Assembly (NCBI GenBank): GCA_965660625.1
Contig: CBFIAR010000002.1
Span: forward strand, 147,665 to 211,664
Direction of reading: 5' to 3'
DNA length: 64,000 nt
Source: Glaciecola sp965660625
GTDB lineage: Bacteria; Pseudomonadota; Gammaproteobacteria; Enterobacterales; Alteromonadaceae
A program made the translations under genes and the position numbers. The notes under the pieces are model-generated. The model saw only the letters and a program-made list of their open reading frames with translations, was not told the DNA's origin and ran no database searches. This document shows positions 19,445 to 28,555 of the stretch, piece after piece (position 1 is the first letter of the stretch; every line of letters starts with the position of its first letter).

Positions 19445-19634
19445 ACGTTTTCCTAATGTTGACTCAATCACTATTATCTAAGCTATAAACTATAACTCAA
19501 GCATAAGGTTTTTATTTCCAATATTATTAAATAAACATATATTGTTAGCTAAGCTCAGCTATTAAGTCGCTGATGCACTTGCTATTCTCTATCACAAGAC
19601 GTGTTTTTAAGTTTTAGAATCAACAAGGATTAAA

Positions 19635-20991
19635 ATGAAAAAGCTTATATCGATGGGTTTCATTCCATTTTTGGCTTTATGTCTTATAAGCGCGAGCGCC
19701 TTTACTTATGGCTCCAGTGATAAGGTCTCTGCTACCCGAAATCAAAACATCAGTGTTGATGTAAAGAGTACGCAGTCGATTTCGTCTCATGGTCGGCTTT
19801 ACCTTATTTTCTCTCCTTCTGATAAAGAAGAGCCGCGATTTTATAGTGCTTGGCCTACCAGCAATGTTGAGCCCCTTTTTGCTAAAGATATACAAGGTTT
19901 TGCAGCCGGTGGAACGGTCAGCTTTTCTGAAGGAGCTGCCGGCTTTCCATACAAGACACTAGATCAAGTACCTAATAAGAAATGGTATGTGCAAGCGGTT
20001 TACGATACTGACTTTTTAGACTCGAGAATCAATTCACCGCTGAATTTTTACTCGAACGTAGTAGAAGTAAACTTCGATGGTGCGAGTGACCAAGCACTGA
20101 CGCTCAATCTAGATAGTCAGATCGCAAAAGAAACCTTACCAGAAGAAGATCAATTCCTTAAGTTCGATAAAATGCCGAGTAAACTTCTGTCTGAATTTTG
20201 GCAAAACGACATGTTTTTGAGAGTCGGTGTTATTCTGCCAAGAACCTACTTCGATAATCCTAACGCTAAGTTTCCAGTGGTTTATGACATTGGTGGTTAC
20301 CATGCTCGCTATACTCGGGCTAAGAATTTGTATGAAAACCAGGATTTTAAAGACTTCTGGTTTAGCGATGATGCGCCGCAAATGGTGATGGTATTTTTAG
20401 ATGGTGAAGCGCCACTCGGCGATAGTTATCAAATAGACTCGCAAAATAACGGACCCTACGGTGAAGCAAACATACAGGAGTTGATGCCTTATTTAACTGC
20501 AAAGCATCGCTTAGTGGATAACGGAAATTCCCGTTTTACGACAGGCTGTTCAACGGGCGGTTGGAAGGCAAAATACCTTTGCGTTTAGCGGTGGCCAGTG
20601 GGGGAGTTGGAACGCGGTTTTTGGTCCTAAACAAGAAAATGGTCAACCTTCGGTGATCTGGGATCCTGCAACGGGCGAAATTGACAAGAAGGTAGCAAAA
20701 GCTTGGGAAGCTTACGATTTACGAGCATTTACCGAAAAAAATTGGTCGTCACTTGGGCGCAAGTTAGCCGGGAAACTGCATATTTGGATGGGAGATATGG
20801 ACAACTTCTACTTGAATAATGCGATGAATCTTTATCAAGAAATGCTCGATAGCCAAGATTCGCCAAGGTCAGATGCTAAATTTAGATGGGAAAGAAACGT
20901 TGGGCACTGTGATTATAAAAGTGTGCCGATGCTGAAGCTTACCTTGCAACAAATGCAAGAAAGACTCGATGATGAATCAAGCTACGATTAA
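19635..20991 (+). pseudogene. Secreted alpha/beta-hydrolase (esterase-like), internally deleted and frameshifted
   Basis: The first frame runs from ATG 19635 to a stop at 20586-20588. It begins with a signal peptide and an esterase-like body: FLRVGVILPRTYFDNP, FPVVYDIGGYHARYTR, and the nucleophile elbow TTGCSTGGW. Immediately after the elbow the homology jumps to a different frame, readable from about 20566 as NTFAFSGGQWGSWNAVFG and ending in RWERNVGHCDY with a probable catalytic His before a stop at 20991. The segment normally joining these parts, which I estimate at several tens of residues, is absent. The junction lies near 20563-20570. The catalytic core cannot be made, so this is best treated as a pseudogene. 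Confidence 0.85.
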
Positions 20992-21025
20992 AAATACACG
21001 TCAAAACAATAGGTAAAAAGATCGT

Positions 21026-22243
21026 ATGAAAAACAGCAAAAAACAGTTCGATTTCATTTTATATGGAGCAACTTCATTCGTTGGTCAAATAATGGTGGAG
21101 TATCTTAGTGGCTATAAAAGTGAAGAATATAGCTGGGCAATGGCGGGTAGAAGCGAGCGTAAACTGCAGGCCTTAAAGAAACGTTTTAATATTAATCAAG
21201 TACCGCATTTCGTTGCTGACGCCGATGATGAAATCGCTTTAAAAGCCCTATGTGCAGATACTAACGCCGTCGTAAGTACGGTTGGTCCCTACGCATTGTT
21301 TGGTGAAACGTTAGTGAAAGTATGCGCTCAATCAGGCACTGACTATTGTGATTTGACCGGCGAGCCGCAGTGGATAAAAAAAATGCTTGATAAGTACGAG
21401 TCGGATGCAAAAAGCTCGGGTGCACGCATTGTGCATTGCACCGGTTTTGATTCTATTCCTTCAGATCTTGGTGTTTATAAACTGCAACAAGCCGTTATTG
21501 AGCGAACATCAGTACCTGCAAAACAGATTAAAATGCGCGTTAGAAGATTAAAAGGAGGGGCTTCCGGCGGCACTATTGCGAGTATGTTGAACGTGTTTAA
21601 AGAAGTTAAGGAAAACCCTAATCTACGTAAAGTCTTGGTAAATCCCTACGTGCTTTGTCCTGAGGGGCACCCCTTTAAACAACGTCAAAAGAATCATAAA
21701 AGCGCTGAGCACGACAGTTCACTCGGGGTATGGACAATGCCCTTTGTGATGGCGTCTATCAACGAGCGTGTTGTCCATCGTTCAAATGCATTACTCGGTA
21801 ACCAATACGGTGAGAGTTTTCTCTACGATGAAGCGATGACAGCTAAAAACGGTTTTCAAGCATGGACTTTTACAGTTGGTTTAGGCGCCTTTATGTTGGT
21901 AGCAAGCTTGTCTCCGTTGAGAAAATGGTTAGCAAAATATGTTTTAATGAAGCCCGGTGAGGGCCCCACGCCCGAGCAACAGTTAAACGGCTTGTTTGAT
22001 ATGCGTTTCTACGCAGATACTGCGACGGGTGAAAGGGTAGTTGTAAAGGTAGAGGGGGATCGCGATCCTGGTTATGGCTGCACAGCAAAAATGCTTGCAC
22101 AGTCGGTGCTTTGCCTATCGAAAGATATTCCTGACTTAAAGGGGGGGTTTTGGACTCCTGCGTCGGCGTTAAATGAAGCGCTCATTGACCGTTTAGCAAA
22201 GCATGCAGGTGTCACTGTTCAGGTATTAGAACAAGGGCCCTAG
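21026..22243 (+). CDS. Saccharopine dehydrogenase-like / trans-acting enoyl reductase family protein
   Basis: A 405-residue protein with an N-terminal NAD(P)-binding Rossmann motif (FILYGATSFVGQIMVEYL, residues about 10-27), the AGRSERKL segment, DAVVSTVGPYALFG and DYCDLTGEPQW, all characteristic of the saccharopine dehydrogenase NADP-binding family that includes mycobacterial trans-acting enoyl reductases. Members act on lipid or polyketide intermediates, or are uncharacterised. A hydrophobic stretch around residues 285-300 may touch the membrane. It follows the broken esterase gene by 34 bases and may once have shared its transcript. Confidence 0.85.
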   Translation: MKNSKKQFDFILYGATSFVGQIMVEYLSGYKSEEYSWAMAGRSERKLQALKKRFNINQVPHFVADADDEIALKALCADTNAVVSTVGPYALFGETLVKVCAQSGTDYCDLTGEPQWIKKMLDKYESDAKSSGARIVHCTGFDSIPSDLGVYKLQQAVIERTSVPAKQIKMRVRRLKGGASGGTIASMLNVFKEVKENPNLRKVLVNPYVLCPEGHPFKQRQKNHKSAEHDSSLGVWTMPFVMASINERVVHRSNALLGNQYGESFLYDEAMTAKNGFQAWTFTVGLGAFMLVASLSPLRKWLAKYVLMKPGEGPTPEQQLNGLFDMRFYADTATGERVVVKVEGDRDPGYGCTAKMLAQSVLCLSKDIPDLKGGFWTPASALNEALIDRLAKHAGVTVQVLEQGP

Positions 22244-22299
22244 AATCCAGATCCTACAATTGAAATGTGACGAGCAAAAGTTAAAGTGTAACGTCCTCG

Positions 22300-23424
22300 T
22301 TAAGAGGACAGTTTTGCAATAGCTTCCTCCAAATAGTCTCGCGAACAACCAAAGTTGAGTCTAAAGAAGTTTTTGGCGCCAAAGTCTCTGCCAGGGGAAG
22401 GGCCAATACCTTTTTCTTCACACCATTGTTGTGTATCAGCAAGATCAAGCCCACTCGCATCAACCCAAAGAAGAAAAGTGGCGGCAGGTGCGATAGCTCT
22501 TAAGCCAGGTATTTTGTTTATTTCGGTAACAAGATAATCGCGATTAGCTTTCAAATAGCTTAGCTCAGCCTTATGCCAGTCATCGCAATGCCTAAAAGCA
22601 GCGTTAGTTGCGGTTAAACCGGCAACGGTTACCCATGGCACAATTCCTCGGCTTGCCTTATTAAAAGCGGCACGCAATTTAGTATTCGGAATAATGGCAA
22701 ATGATGTGCCTAGCCCTGCTACATTAAAGGTTTTACTCGCCGCCATAAGCGTCACTGAATTATTGCTTAGGTCTTGATGCGCGCTGGCAGGCAAATGTTT
22801 AGCGTCATCTAAAATTAAATCACAGTGAATTTCATCAGAACAAAGCAAAACATCGTATTTTCGACAAATATTGGCAATTTTATCTAATTCATCCTGAGTT
22901 AATACCGAACCGGCCGGATTCATCGGATTGCACATAATGAATAATGTCGCTTTAGGGTCGGCAGCCGCGGCTTCTAACGCCACAAAATCAAGTGTCCACC
23001 TGCCATCAACTTCAATAGTTGGAACGCAACTCCGATTGAGTCCATTAATACTTGGTGCTGCTAGCAGCGGAGGGTAATTAGGCGTTTGTACTATGACTGA
23101 GTCGCCTTCCTGACAATAGGCTTGTATTGCAACATTGAATGCTGGAACAACACCCGGTGTCCAGACTATCCAGCTAGGCTCTATTTTCCAGTTGTATTGC
23201 TTCTCACACCAGCCTACGACTGCATCGATTGTTTCGGTATCATGCGCCGGCAAAGTATAGCCAAATAAACCATCTTCAACACGCTCATGTAAGGCTTTTA
23301 AAATCGGTTCTGCGCAACGAAATTCAGTGTCGGCAATCCACATAGGCAATATGTCGGTGCCTTTGTACTTTTCCCATTTGTAGGCTTTTGATGCTTTACG
23401 GTCTGGTTTATCGCTAAAATTCAT
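22300..23424 (-). CDS. MalY/PatB family PLP-dependent C-S lyase/aminotransferase
   Basis: The 374-residue protein is a fold-type I PLP enzyme. The opening ILPMWIADTEFRCAEPI and the CNPMNPAGSVLT and SDEIHCDLIL segments are typical of the MalY/PatB (cystathionine beta-lyase-like) group. The PLP-binding lysine is in MAASKTFNVAGL (about residues 228-239). Such enzymes cleave C-S bonds in cystathionine or other cysteine conjugates, and some have regulatory roles. The exact substrate is not readable. It is convergent with the enoyl-reductase-like gene and on the same strand as the RND operon upstream of it. Confidence 0.9.
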   Translation of the reverse strand: MNFSDKPDRKASKAYKWEKYKGTDILPMWIADTEFRCAEPILKALHERVEDGLFGYTLPAHDTETIDAVVGWCEKQYNWKIEPSWIVWTPGVVPAFNVAIQAYCQEGDSVIVQTPNYPPLLAAPSINGLNRSCVPTIEVDGRWTLDFVALEAAAADPKATLFIMCNPMNPAGSVLTQDELDKIANICRKYDVLLCSDEIHCDLILDDAKHLPASAHQDLSNNSVTLMAASKTFNVAGLGTSFAIIPNTKLRAAFNKASRGIVPWVTVAGLTATNAAFRHCDDWHKAELSYLKANRDYLVTEINKIPGLRAIAPAATFLLWVDASGLDLADTQQWCEEKGIGPSPGRDFGAKNFFRLNFGCSRDYLEEAIAKLSS

Positions 23425-23480
23425 TGCGTGTCCTTTGATTGTTGATACGTTTAATGGTCAAGCTCTTTTCGCCAAGGCTT

Positions 23481-26400
23481 TCATGACAGCTGTTGTTGTT
23501 GAACAGCCTGAAGTTCCGTCTCTAAACGTTTACTTTCATCTGTTCTTGGTTTAGAGAAACGAGCGATAAGTTGATATAAAACAGGGGTCAAAAATAAGGT
23601 GAATACAACAGCAATACCTAAGCCACCAAATACTACCCAGCCAATTGAGTTTCGAGCCTCAGCGCCAGCGCCCGTTGACAGTATTAAGGGAAGACCACCT
23701 AATATCGTCGACATCAATGTCATCATAATAGGACGCAGTCTGACTGCTGCCGCCTGAACAACCGCATCGTTCACAGCAAGACCTTGGTCCCGCAATTGGT
23801 CGGCAAATTCAACAAGAAGTATCGAATTTTTTGCAATCAAGCCTATCAACATGACTAAGCCAATTTGTGAATATATATTAATAGAAGTTCCTGTTAGATA
23901 AAGAGCATAAATAGCAGCAGCAATACCAAAAGGCACTGTTATCATAACGACAATAGCACTGTTCATGCTTTCAAACTGAGCAGCTAAGACTAACAATACG
24001 ATAATGAACGCAAACAGATAGGTCATAGCGATCTGGTTAGAGGTTTCTTCAAACGTGAGAGCTTCGCCCAGGAATACTAAGCCAATGCCGTCGGCTAGAT
24101 TTTCATCAGCGATTTCACGTAACTGACTAACGGCTTCTGCCATGGTCATTGTGTCAGGTAGTTCAAGCTCAATTTCAATGGCTCTGCGCTGCGCGTGGCG
24201 TTCTAATTCAGCCGCTACGCCCTCTTCACTTATAAATGCGAGGCTGGAGAGCGGCACTAGCATGCCGTTATTCGATTTCACAAAGAGATTAGTGAGCTCT
24301 GACGGGTCAGCCGTGGTTTTATTGGAGGACTGCAATATTAACGGAACTGATTGGTCACCAATATTTAGGTCGGTTACGTCGTCTCCATTAATTGCGGCTC
24401 GCAATGTAGTCGATATATCAGTGAACGGAACGCCCAGCTCTTCGGCTCTGCGTCTATCGATATTTACTCTTAGTTGAGGCTGAGTCGGTTGATAGCCAAT
24501 GTCGGGTCTACCAAGCTCAGGCAGTCGCTCCTCTATTAGTTTGCTAAAGGCTAAAGCTGATTCGTAAATGCGCATGTAAGTGTCGCCGGTCAATGCAAAT
24601 TCTAAACCACCGCCTTGCCCACGTAAATTCAAACTATTGCTGCCGAATGCCCTAGCAGGTGCGCCAGGAATACCGCTTAGTTTAGGTCGCATTTCATTGA
24701 TAATATCCTGCTGTGATTTTGTTCTATCGTCCCAATGTGCAAGCGGAACAGTGATAAAAACAATATTAGGATCCCAGCGTCCAACGACGGTATAAATTGA
24801 TTCAACATCGTCATCTGCAACATAAGGCAGTAAAATTTGTTCAATTTTCTCTGCTTGTCGGTTCATATAATTTAAGCCAGCACCGTCAGGTCCTCGCGCA
24901 AACACGCGTATTGTTCCTCTGTCTTCGGAAGGTAAAAGCTGGTTTTCTATTTGCTCATACAATAGCGCTGCGCCACCCGCTGATAAAAGAGAAAGCAAGA
25001 CAGTTAGCCATGAAAAACGTAAGGCCTTATGCAATATGTTCATATAGCCATTGAGAACGCGAGTGCCAAATACGCCTAGCGTGCGGTCAAATAGTCTATT
25101 GTTCTTACTTTTGATTGGCAATTTCGCGGTTAATGCAGGTACCAAACTTAAGGCAACGAAGGAGGAGATGATCACTGCGCCAGCGAGCACTCCGCCAAAT
25201 TCCCTAAATAGTCTGCCTGCCGTTGAAGGTAAAAAAGCGATCGGGATAAAAACAGCAGCTAGCACCGCAGTTGTTGCGACAACCGCAAAGAACACCTCTC
25301 TTGTACCTAACACGGCGGCGGCTCTTGAACCCATTCCTTCAGCACGACGGCGTTGAATATTTTCGGATACCACGATGGCATCATCAACGATCAGTCCAGT
25401 CCCAAGCACTAATGCAAGCAAGGTTAGGATATTGATAGAAAAACCAAGTACCCACATGATGACCAGCGCGCCAATCAATGACACGGGTATTGACAGGGCG
25501 GGTACTAATGTCGCTCTAAAATTACCTAAAAATAGCCAGAGTGTGGCAATGACTAACAAAATGGTAAGCCCTAGAGAGACAATAACCTCATCTACTGAGC
25601 TACGAATGAACTCGGCATCATCGGATGTCACCACAATATGAAGATCAGCGAAACGTTTATCGAGGCTTTTTACCATCGCTAGCACTTCGTCAGAAATTTC
25701 AATCGTGTTTGAGCGAGCCTGTCGAATAATGCCTAAACCAACGACAGGTATACCATCCAACCGGACCAAACTGTTTGCGTCTGCTGGACCGAAATAAACG
25801 CTAGCGACATCGCCTATGCGCGTGTCACCAGAAATGATTATCTGCTCTATATCTTGGGTCGATACAGAAGTAGCATCGGCCCTTACAATGAGTTCTTGAT
25901 CTTGAGATTTAACGCTGCCGGCGGGCACATCAAATGGAGCTAGGCGCAGCGCTGCAGATACTTCAGTCATTGATAGATTAAAGCTGGTTAAGCGCAATGG
26001 GTCTACAGAAACGCGCATTACTCGTTGGCGTTGACCGTCAAGCGATACATCAGCGACACCGGGAATACTTAAAAACAATGGGGCTAGGTCAACTTCAACG
26101 CGTTCGGTTAAGGTTTCCATGTCCAGTGTTTCGCTGCTAATCGCTAAGCTGACAACTGCTTGAGCATCGTTGTCTGCTTTAATGATTGCTAAATTCTCAA
26201 CTTCTGCAGGTAAGCGACGCTGCACTCGGCTAACTGATTCACGCACCTCATTTGCCGCATCTTCAAGATTGGTGCCTGGGCGAAATTCAACGCGAACTCT
26301 TGATGAGCCTTCCTCACTGGATGCGTTAATCGAATCAACACCGCTGACTCTGGCTACTGCGCCTTCTAAGCGGCTAGTAACCTCACTATCAACCGTTTCA

Positions 26401-26606
26401 GGTGAGCCTCCAGGATAACTAGCCGACACTGTAACAATGGGACGGTCAACATCTGGAAGTTCTCTAATTTCGAGGTCGTTAATTGCGGCAAAGCCTGCCA
26501 AAATAATTAACAAGTTCAGCACCATAACTAACACGGGGCGGCGTATTGACAGCGAGGGTAAATCGTTTACTTGAACAGATATATTGACTGAATCACCTTT
26601 TTTCAT
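23481..26606 (-). CDS. RND efflux pump inner-membrane permease (HAE1/AcrB type)
   Basis: The 1041-residue protein has the RND layout of twelve transmembrane segments and two large periplasmic loops. TM4 contains the proton-relay acidic pair in LGTGLIVDDAIVVSENIQRR. The signature YPGGSPETVDSEV is in the first porter domain. It is probably a proton-driven exporter of drugs, detergents or metabolites. The start overlaps the adaptor stop by four bases (26603-26606), a standard coupled arrangement. No outer-membrane TolC-like gene is adjacent, so it must use one encoded elsewhere. Confidence 0.95.
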   Translation of the reverse strand: MKKGDSVNISVQVNDLPSLSIRRPVLVMVLNLLIILAGFAAINDLEIRELPDVDRPIVTVSASYPGGSPETVDSEVTSRLEGAVARVSGVDSINASSEEGSSRVRVEFRPGTNLEDAANEVRESVSRVQRRLPAEVENLAIIKADNDAQAVVSLAISSETLDMETLTERVEVDLAPLFLSIPGVADVSLDGQRQRVMRVSVDPLRLTSFNLSMTEVSAALRLAPFDVPAGSVKSQDQELIVRADATSVSTQDIEQIIISGDTRIGDVASVYFGPADANSLVRLDGIPVVGLGIIRQARSNTIEISDEVLAMVKSLDKRFADLHIVVTSDDAEFIRSSVDEVIVSLGLTILLVIATLWLFLGNFRATLVPALSIPVSLIGALVIMWVLGFSINILTLLALVLGTGLIVDDAIVVSENIQRRRAEGMGSRAAAVLGTREVFFAVVATTAVLAAVFIPIAFLPSTAGRLFREFGGVLAGAVIISSFVALSLVPALTAKLPIKSKNNRLFDRTLGVFGTRVLNGYMNILHKALRFSWLTVLLSLLSAGGAALLYEQIENQLLPSEDRGTIRVFARGPDGAGLNYMNRQAEKIEQILLPYVADDDVESIYTVVGRWDPNIVFITVPLAHWDDRTKSQQDIINEMRPKLSGIPGAPARAFGSNSLNLRGQGGGLEFALTGDTYMRIYESALAFSKLIEERLPELGRPDIGYQPTQPQLRVNIDRRRAEELGVPFTDISTTLRAAINGDDVTDLNIGDQSVPLILQSSNKTTADPSELTNLFVKSNNGMLVPLSSLAFISEEGVAAELERHAQRRAIEIELELPDTMTMAEAVSQLREIADENLADGIGLVFLGEALTFEETSNQIAMTYLFAFIIVLLVLAAQFESMNSAIVVMITVPFGIAAAIYALYLTGTSINIYSQIGLVMLIGLIAKNSILLVEFADQLRDQGLAVNDAVVQAAAVRLRPIMMTLMSTILGGLPLILSTGAGAEARNSIGWVVFGGLGIAVVFTLFLTPVLYQLIARFSKPRTDESKRLETELQAVQQQQLS

Positions 26607-27667
26607 GATACCGCCTCTGGCATATTGATTGCCTCAAGGCTCTGCCCTTGCCTTAACTGTTGAACACCTTCGACAACTAATACAGCTTTGGCGTTAAATT
26701 TGCCTTTGACTAGAATCGTTCCGCGTAAGCGCTGCTGTATTTGCACATCAACTCTATCCGCCTTACCTTCTACCATTTGCCAAACGTAGGCACCTGTCGC
26801 ACCCCATAATAAAGCTGCTTCAGGAATTGCTACATATTCTTGACCTTTAACTGAAAGCTTTACTCTGAAGCTCATCCCAGGGCGATATAAATCTTCAGTG
26901 TTATCGAGTAAAGCTCTTACTCGAATGGTGCGGTCTTGTTCGTTAATTCGGGAGTCAATTTGCGCAATGCTTGCAAAAATGTTTATTTCGCGATTTTGCC
27001 AGGGTGTTAGGATCACCTCTGGGTTACCGGCTAGAACGTCTAGTGCGACTTCGGGTGCTGAAAAATTAATGTATAGCGCTTTTCTGTCATCGATTGTCGT
27101 AATGCTGGTTTGCGGTGTGATTCGGTCACCGACTTCAACGTCGGTGAACCCGACTATACCGCTAAACGGGGCTTTTACTATGCGTTCGGAAAGCGCAACT
27201 TCAGCTTCTTTCACAGCAATTTCTGCAAACGCCAGCTGTGTACTGGCAATGTCGACTTGGCTTTGGGCTGCGGCACCTTTCTTGCGGCTTTCTAGTAAGC
27301 GATTATATTCTCTAGTGGCGTCTTTTAACTGAATTTTCCCACGCTCATGAGCAACAGATTCGCGCTCATTATATAGCGTCAGAAGTACTTGGCCTTTTGT
27401 TATCTGCTGTCCGGGGATGAAATTAACTGTCGTAACTCTCTCGCTCACAGCAGAAAATAAGATGACGGATTTGACTGCTTCGGCTGTACCGACAGCTTCA
27501 AGATTAGATTGTTGCGCTTGATATGCCAGTGGTTGAACCAACACTTGAGTTTTGTTTTTACCTTGTCCACCCCAAGATTGTGCGTGCAGGGCGTTTGAAA
27601 AAACTAACCCCAGTAGCAGAAACGCTAGTAAAATTGGGTGCTGATTACGCTTAATAAACATAGACAA
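26603..27667 (-). CDS. RND efflux periplasmic adaptor (membrane fusion protein)
   Basis: The 354-residue protein has an N-terminal signal/anchor segment (about 10-30), the split biotinyl-lipoyl motif (PGQQITKGQVLLTLYNE and VKAPFSGIVGFTDVEVGD) around a coiled-coil hairpin (about 105-165), and beta-barrel and membrane-proximal domains. It links the inner-membrane RND permease to an outer-membrane channel. It is the first gene of the two-gene operon, upstream of and overlapping the permease. No regulator lies next to it. Confidence 0.93.
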   Translation of the reverse strand: MSMFIKRNQHPILLAFLLLGLVFSNALHAQSWGGQGKNKTQVLVQPLAYQAQQSNLEAVGTAEAVKSVILFSAVSERVTTVNFIPGQQITKGQVLLTLYNERESVAHERGKIQLKDATREYNRLLESRKKGAAAQSQVDIASTQLAFAEIAVKEAEVALSERIVKAPFSGIVGFTDVEVGDRITPQTSITTIDDRKALYINFSAPEVALDVLAGNPEVILTPWQNREINIFASIAQIDSRINEQDRTIRVRALLDNTEDLYRPGMSFRVKLSVKGQEYVAIPEAALLWGATGAYVWQMVEGKADRVDVQIQQRLRGTILVKGKFNAKAVLVVEGVQQLRQGQSLEAINMPEAVS

Positions 27668-28063
27668 AGTTTCTCATTGTAGTAGTTGTTTTATAGACAA
27701 AAGTCTACGCTGCATGTTCCTGTAAAGATCAGGTTTTTTACAATCTTGAATCAGCGTTTTTATATTAAATAGAATCTTCTGATATTGCATAAAAAAGGAG
27801 TCGTCATTGAGTTTATCATTAATCTTGAAACGGTATCTCATGATCCTGCATCAATAAATCAAACGATTGGAAAACTGCCGCGAATTCATGATGATAATGA
27901 TTTGCCTCATTGATCCTGAAAAAAGTAAAGCTTGTGTCTTGTTTTTGCATTCAATTTACTATTAACTTGCCTTATACAATCATTATTGTTGCTAGCAATG
28001 AAGCGTAGATGCAACTAATGAGTGTAAAAATAAATTGAATAAAGGAAAACAGTAAAACTAGAT
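27668..28063. other. Divergent intergenic region, possible short ORF
   Basis: This gap separates the RND operon from the small protein/receptor pair. No operator that I can name is visible. A 42-codon frame at 27785-27913 (TTG start, ending DDNDLPH) contains a strong AGGAG at 27796-27800, spaced correctly only for an ATT codon at 27806, which is a very rare start. I treat it as a coding-like stretch of unknown meaning, possibly a remnant. Confidence 0.3.
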
Positions 28064-28486
28064 ATGTCGCTTAAAACTGCAAATCACTATATTTTGACTA
28101 CATTGCTTCTGCTAGCGCTGATTTTTAATCAGGGCCTTGGCATGTTGAGTAGTGCGACCGCTATGTCCGCAATGCAGAATTTTGCGAATGATGACACTCT
28201 CGCAATTTGCACAGGCACTCGCGTTAAGTGGATATCGGCGGCGATATTTTATCAGTCGGGCGATATTGTCGAAGTTAAAGCACCGAATAATACGCCTGAC
28301 AACTTGCATGAAGTCTCCTGCGTTTTTGCCCAACTAAATGACTCACCGATAGACGATAAATTCACGAGTCTTAAAACCCATGCTACTGAATTCGTTAATC
28401 CCACTGTTCTCAATTCGAAGCTGTTGTTTGTAGCGACAGACTATGTGAACAATTTCCTCGCTAGAGGGCCTCCAGTTTTTCTATAA
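28064..28486 (+). CDS. Small secreted DUF2946-like protein next to a TonB receptor
   Basis: The 140-residue protein has an N-terminal hydrophobic segment (about 9-27) reading as a signal peptide. The mature part contains ICTGTRVKWISAA, EVSCVFAQLND and a C-terminal RGPPVFL. This pattern, ICTG near the N-terminus with a later cysteine and a Pro-Pro end, resembles small DUF2946-type proteins often encoded beside copper-type TonB receptors. That resemblance is from memory and moderate. The two remaining cysteines could bind a metal. It lies 69 bases before the receptor start on the same strand and is probably co-transcribed. Confidence 0.65.
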   Translation: MSLKTANHYILTTLLLLALIFNQGLGMLSSATAMSAMQNFANDDTLAICTGTRVKWISAAIFYQSGDIVEVKAPNNTPDNLHEVSCVFAQLNDSPIDDKFTSLKTHATEFVNPTVLNSKLLFVATDYVNNFLARGPPVFL

Positions 28487-28555
28487 ACGACATTAATACT
28501 GAAAATTGATCCGCATAAAGTGGGTCATCTTTTATCGTTTATAGGAAATTATTAT

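Noticed and set aside
26898..27332. 144-codon frame antisense to the efflux adaptor
   Set aside because: Ser/Ala-rich shadow of a well-supported gene with no start signal.
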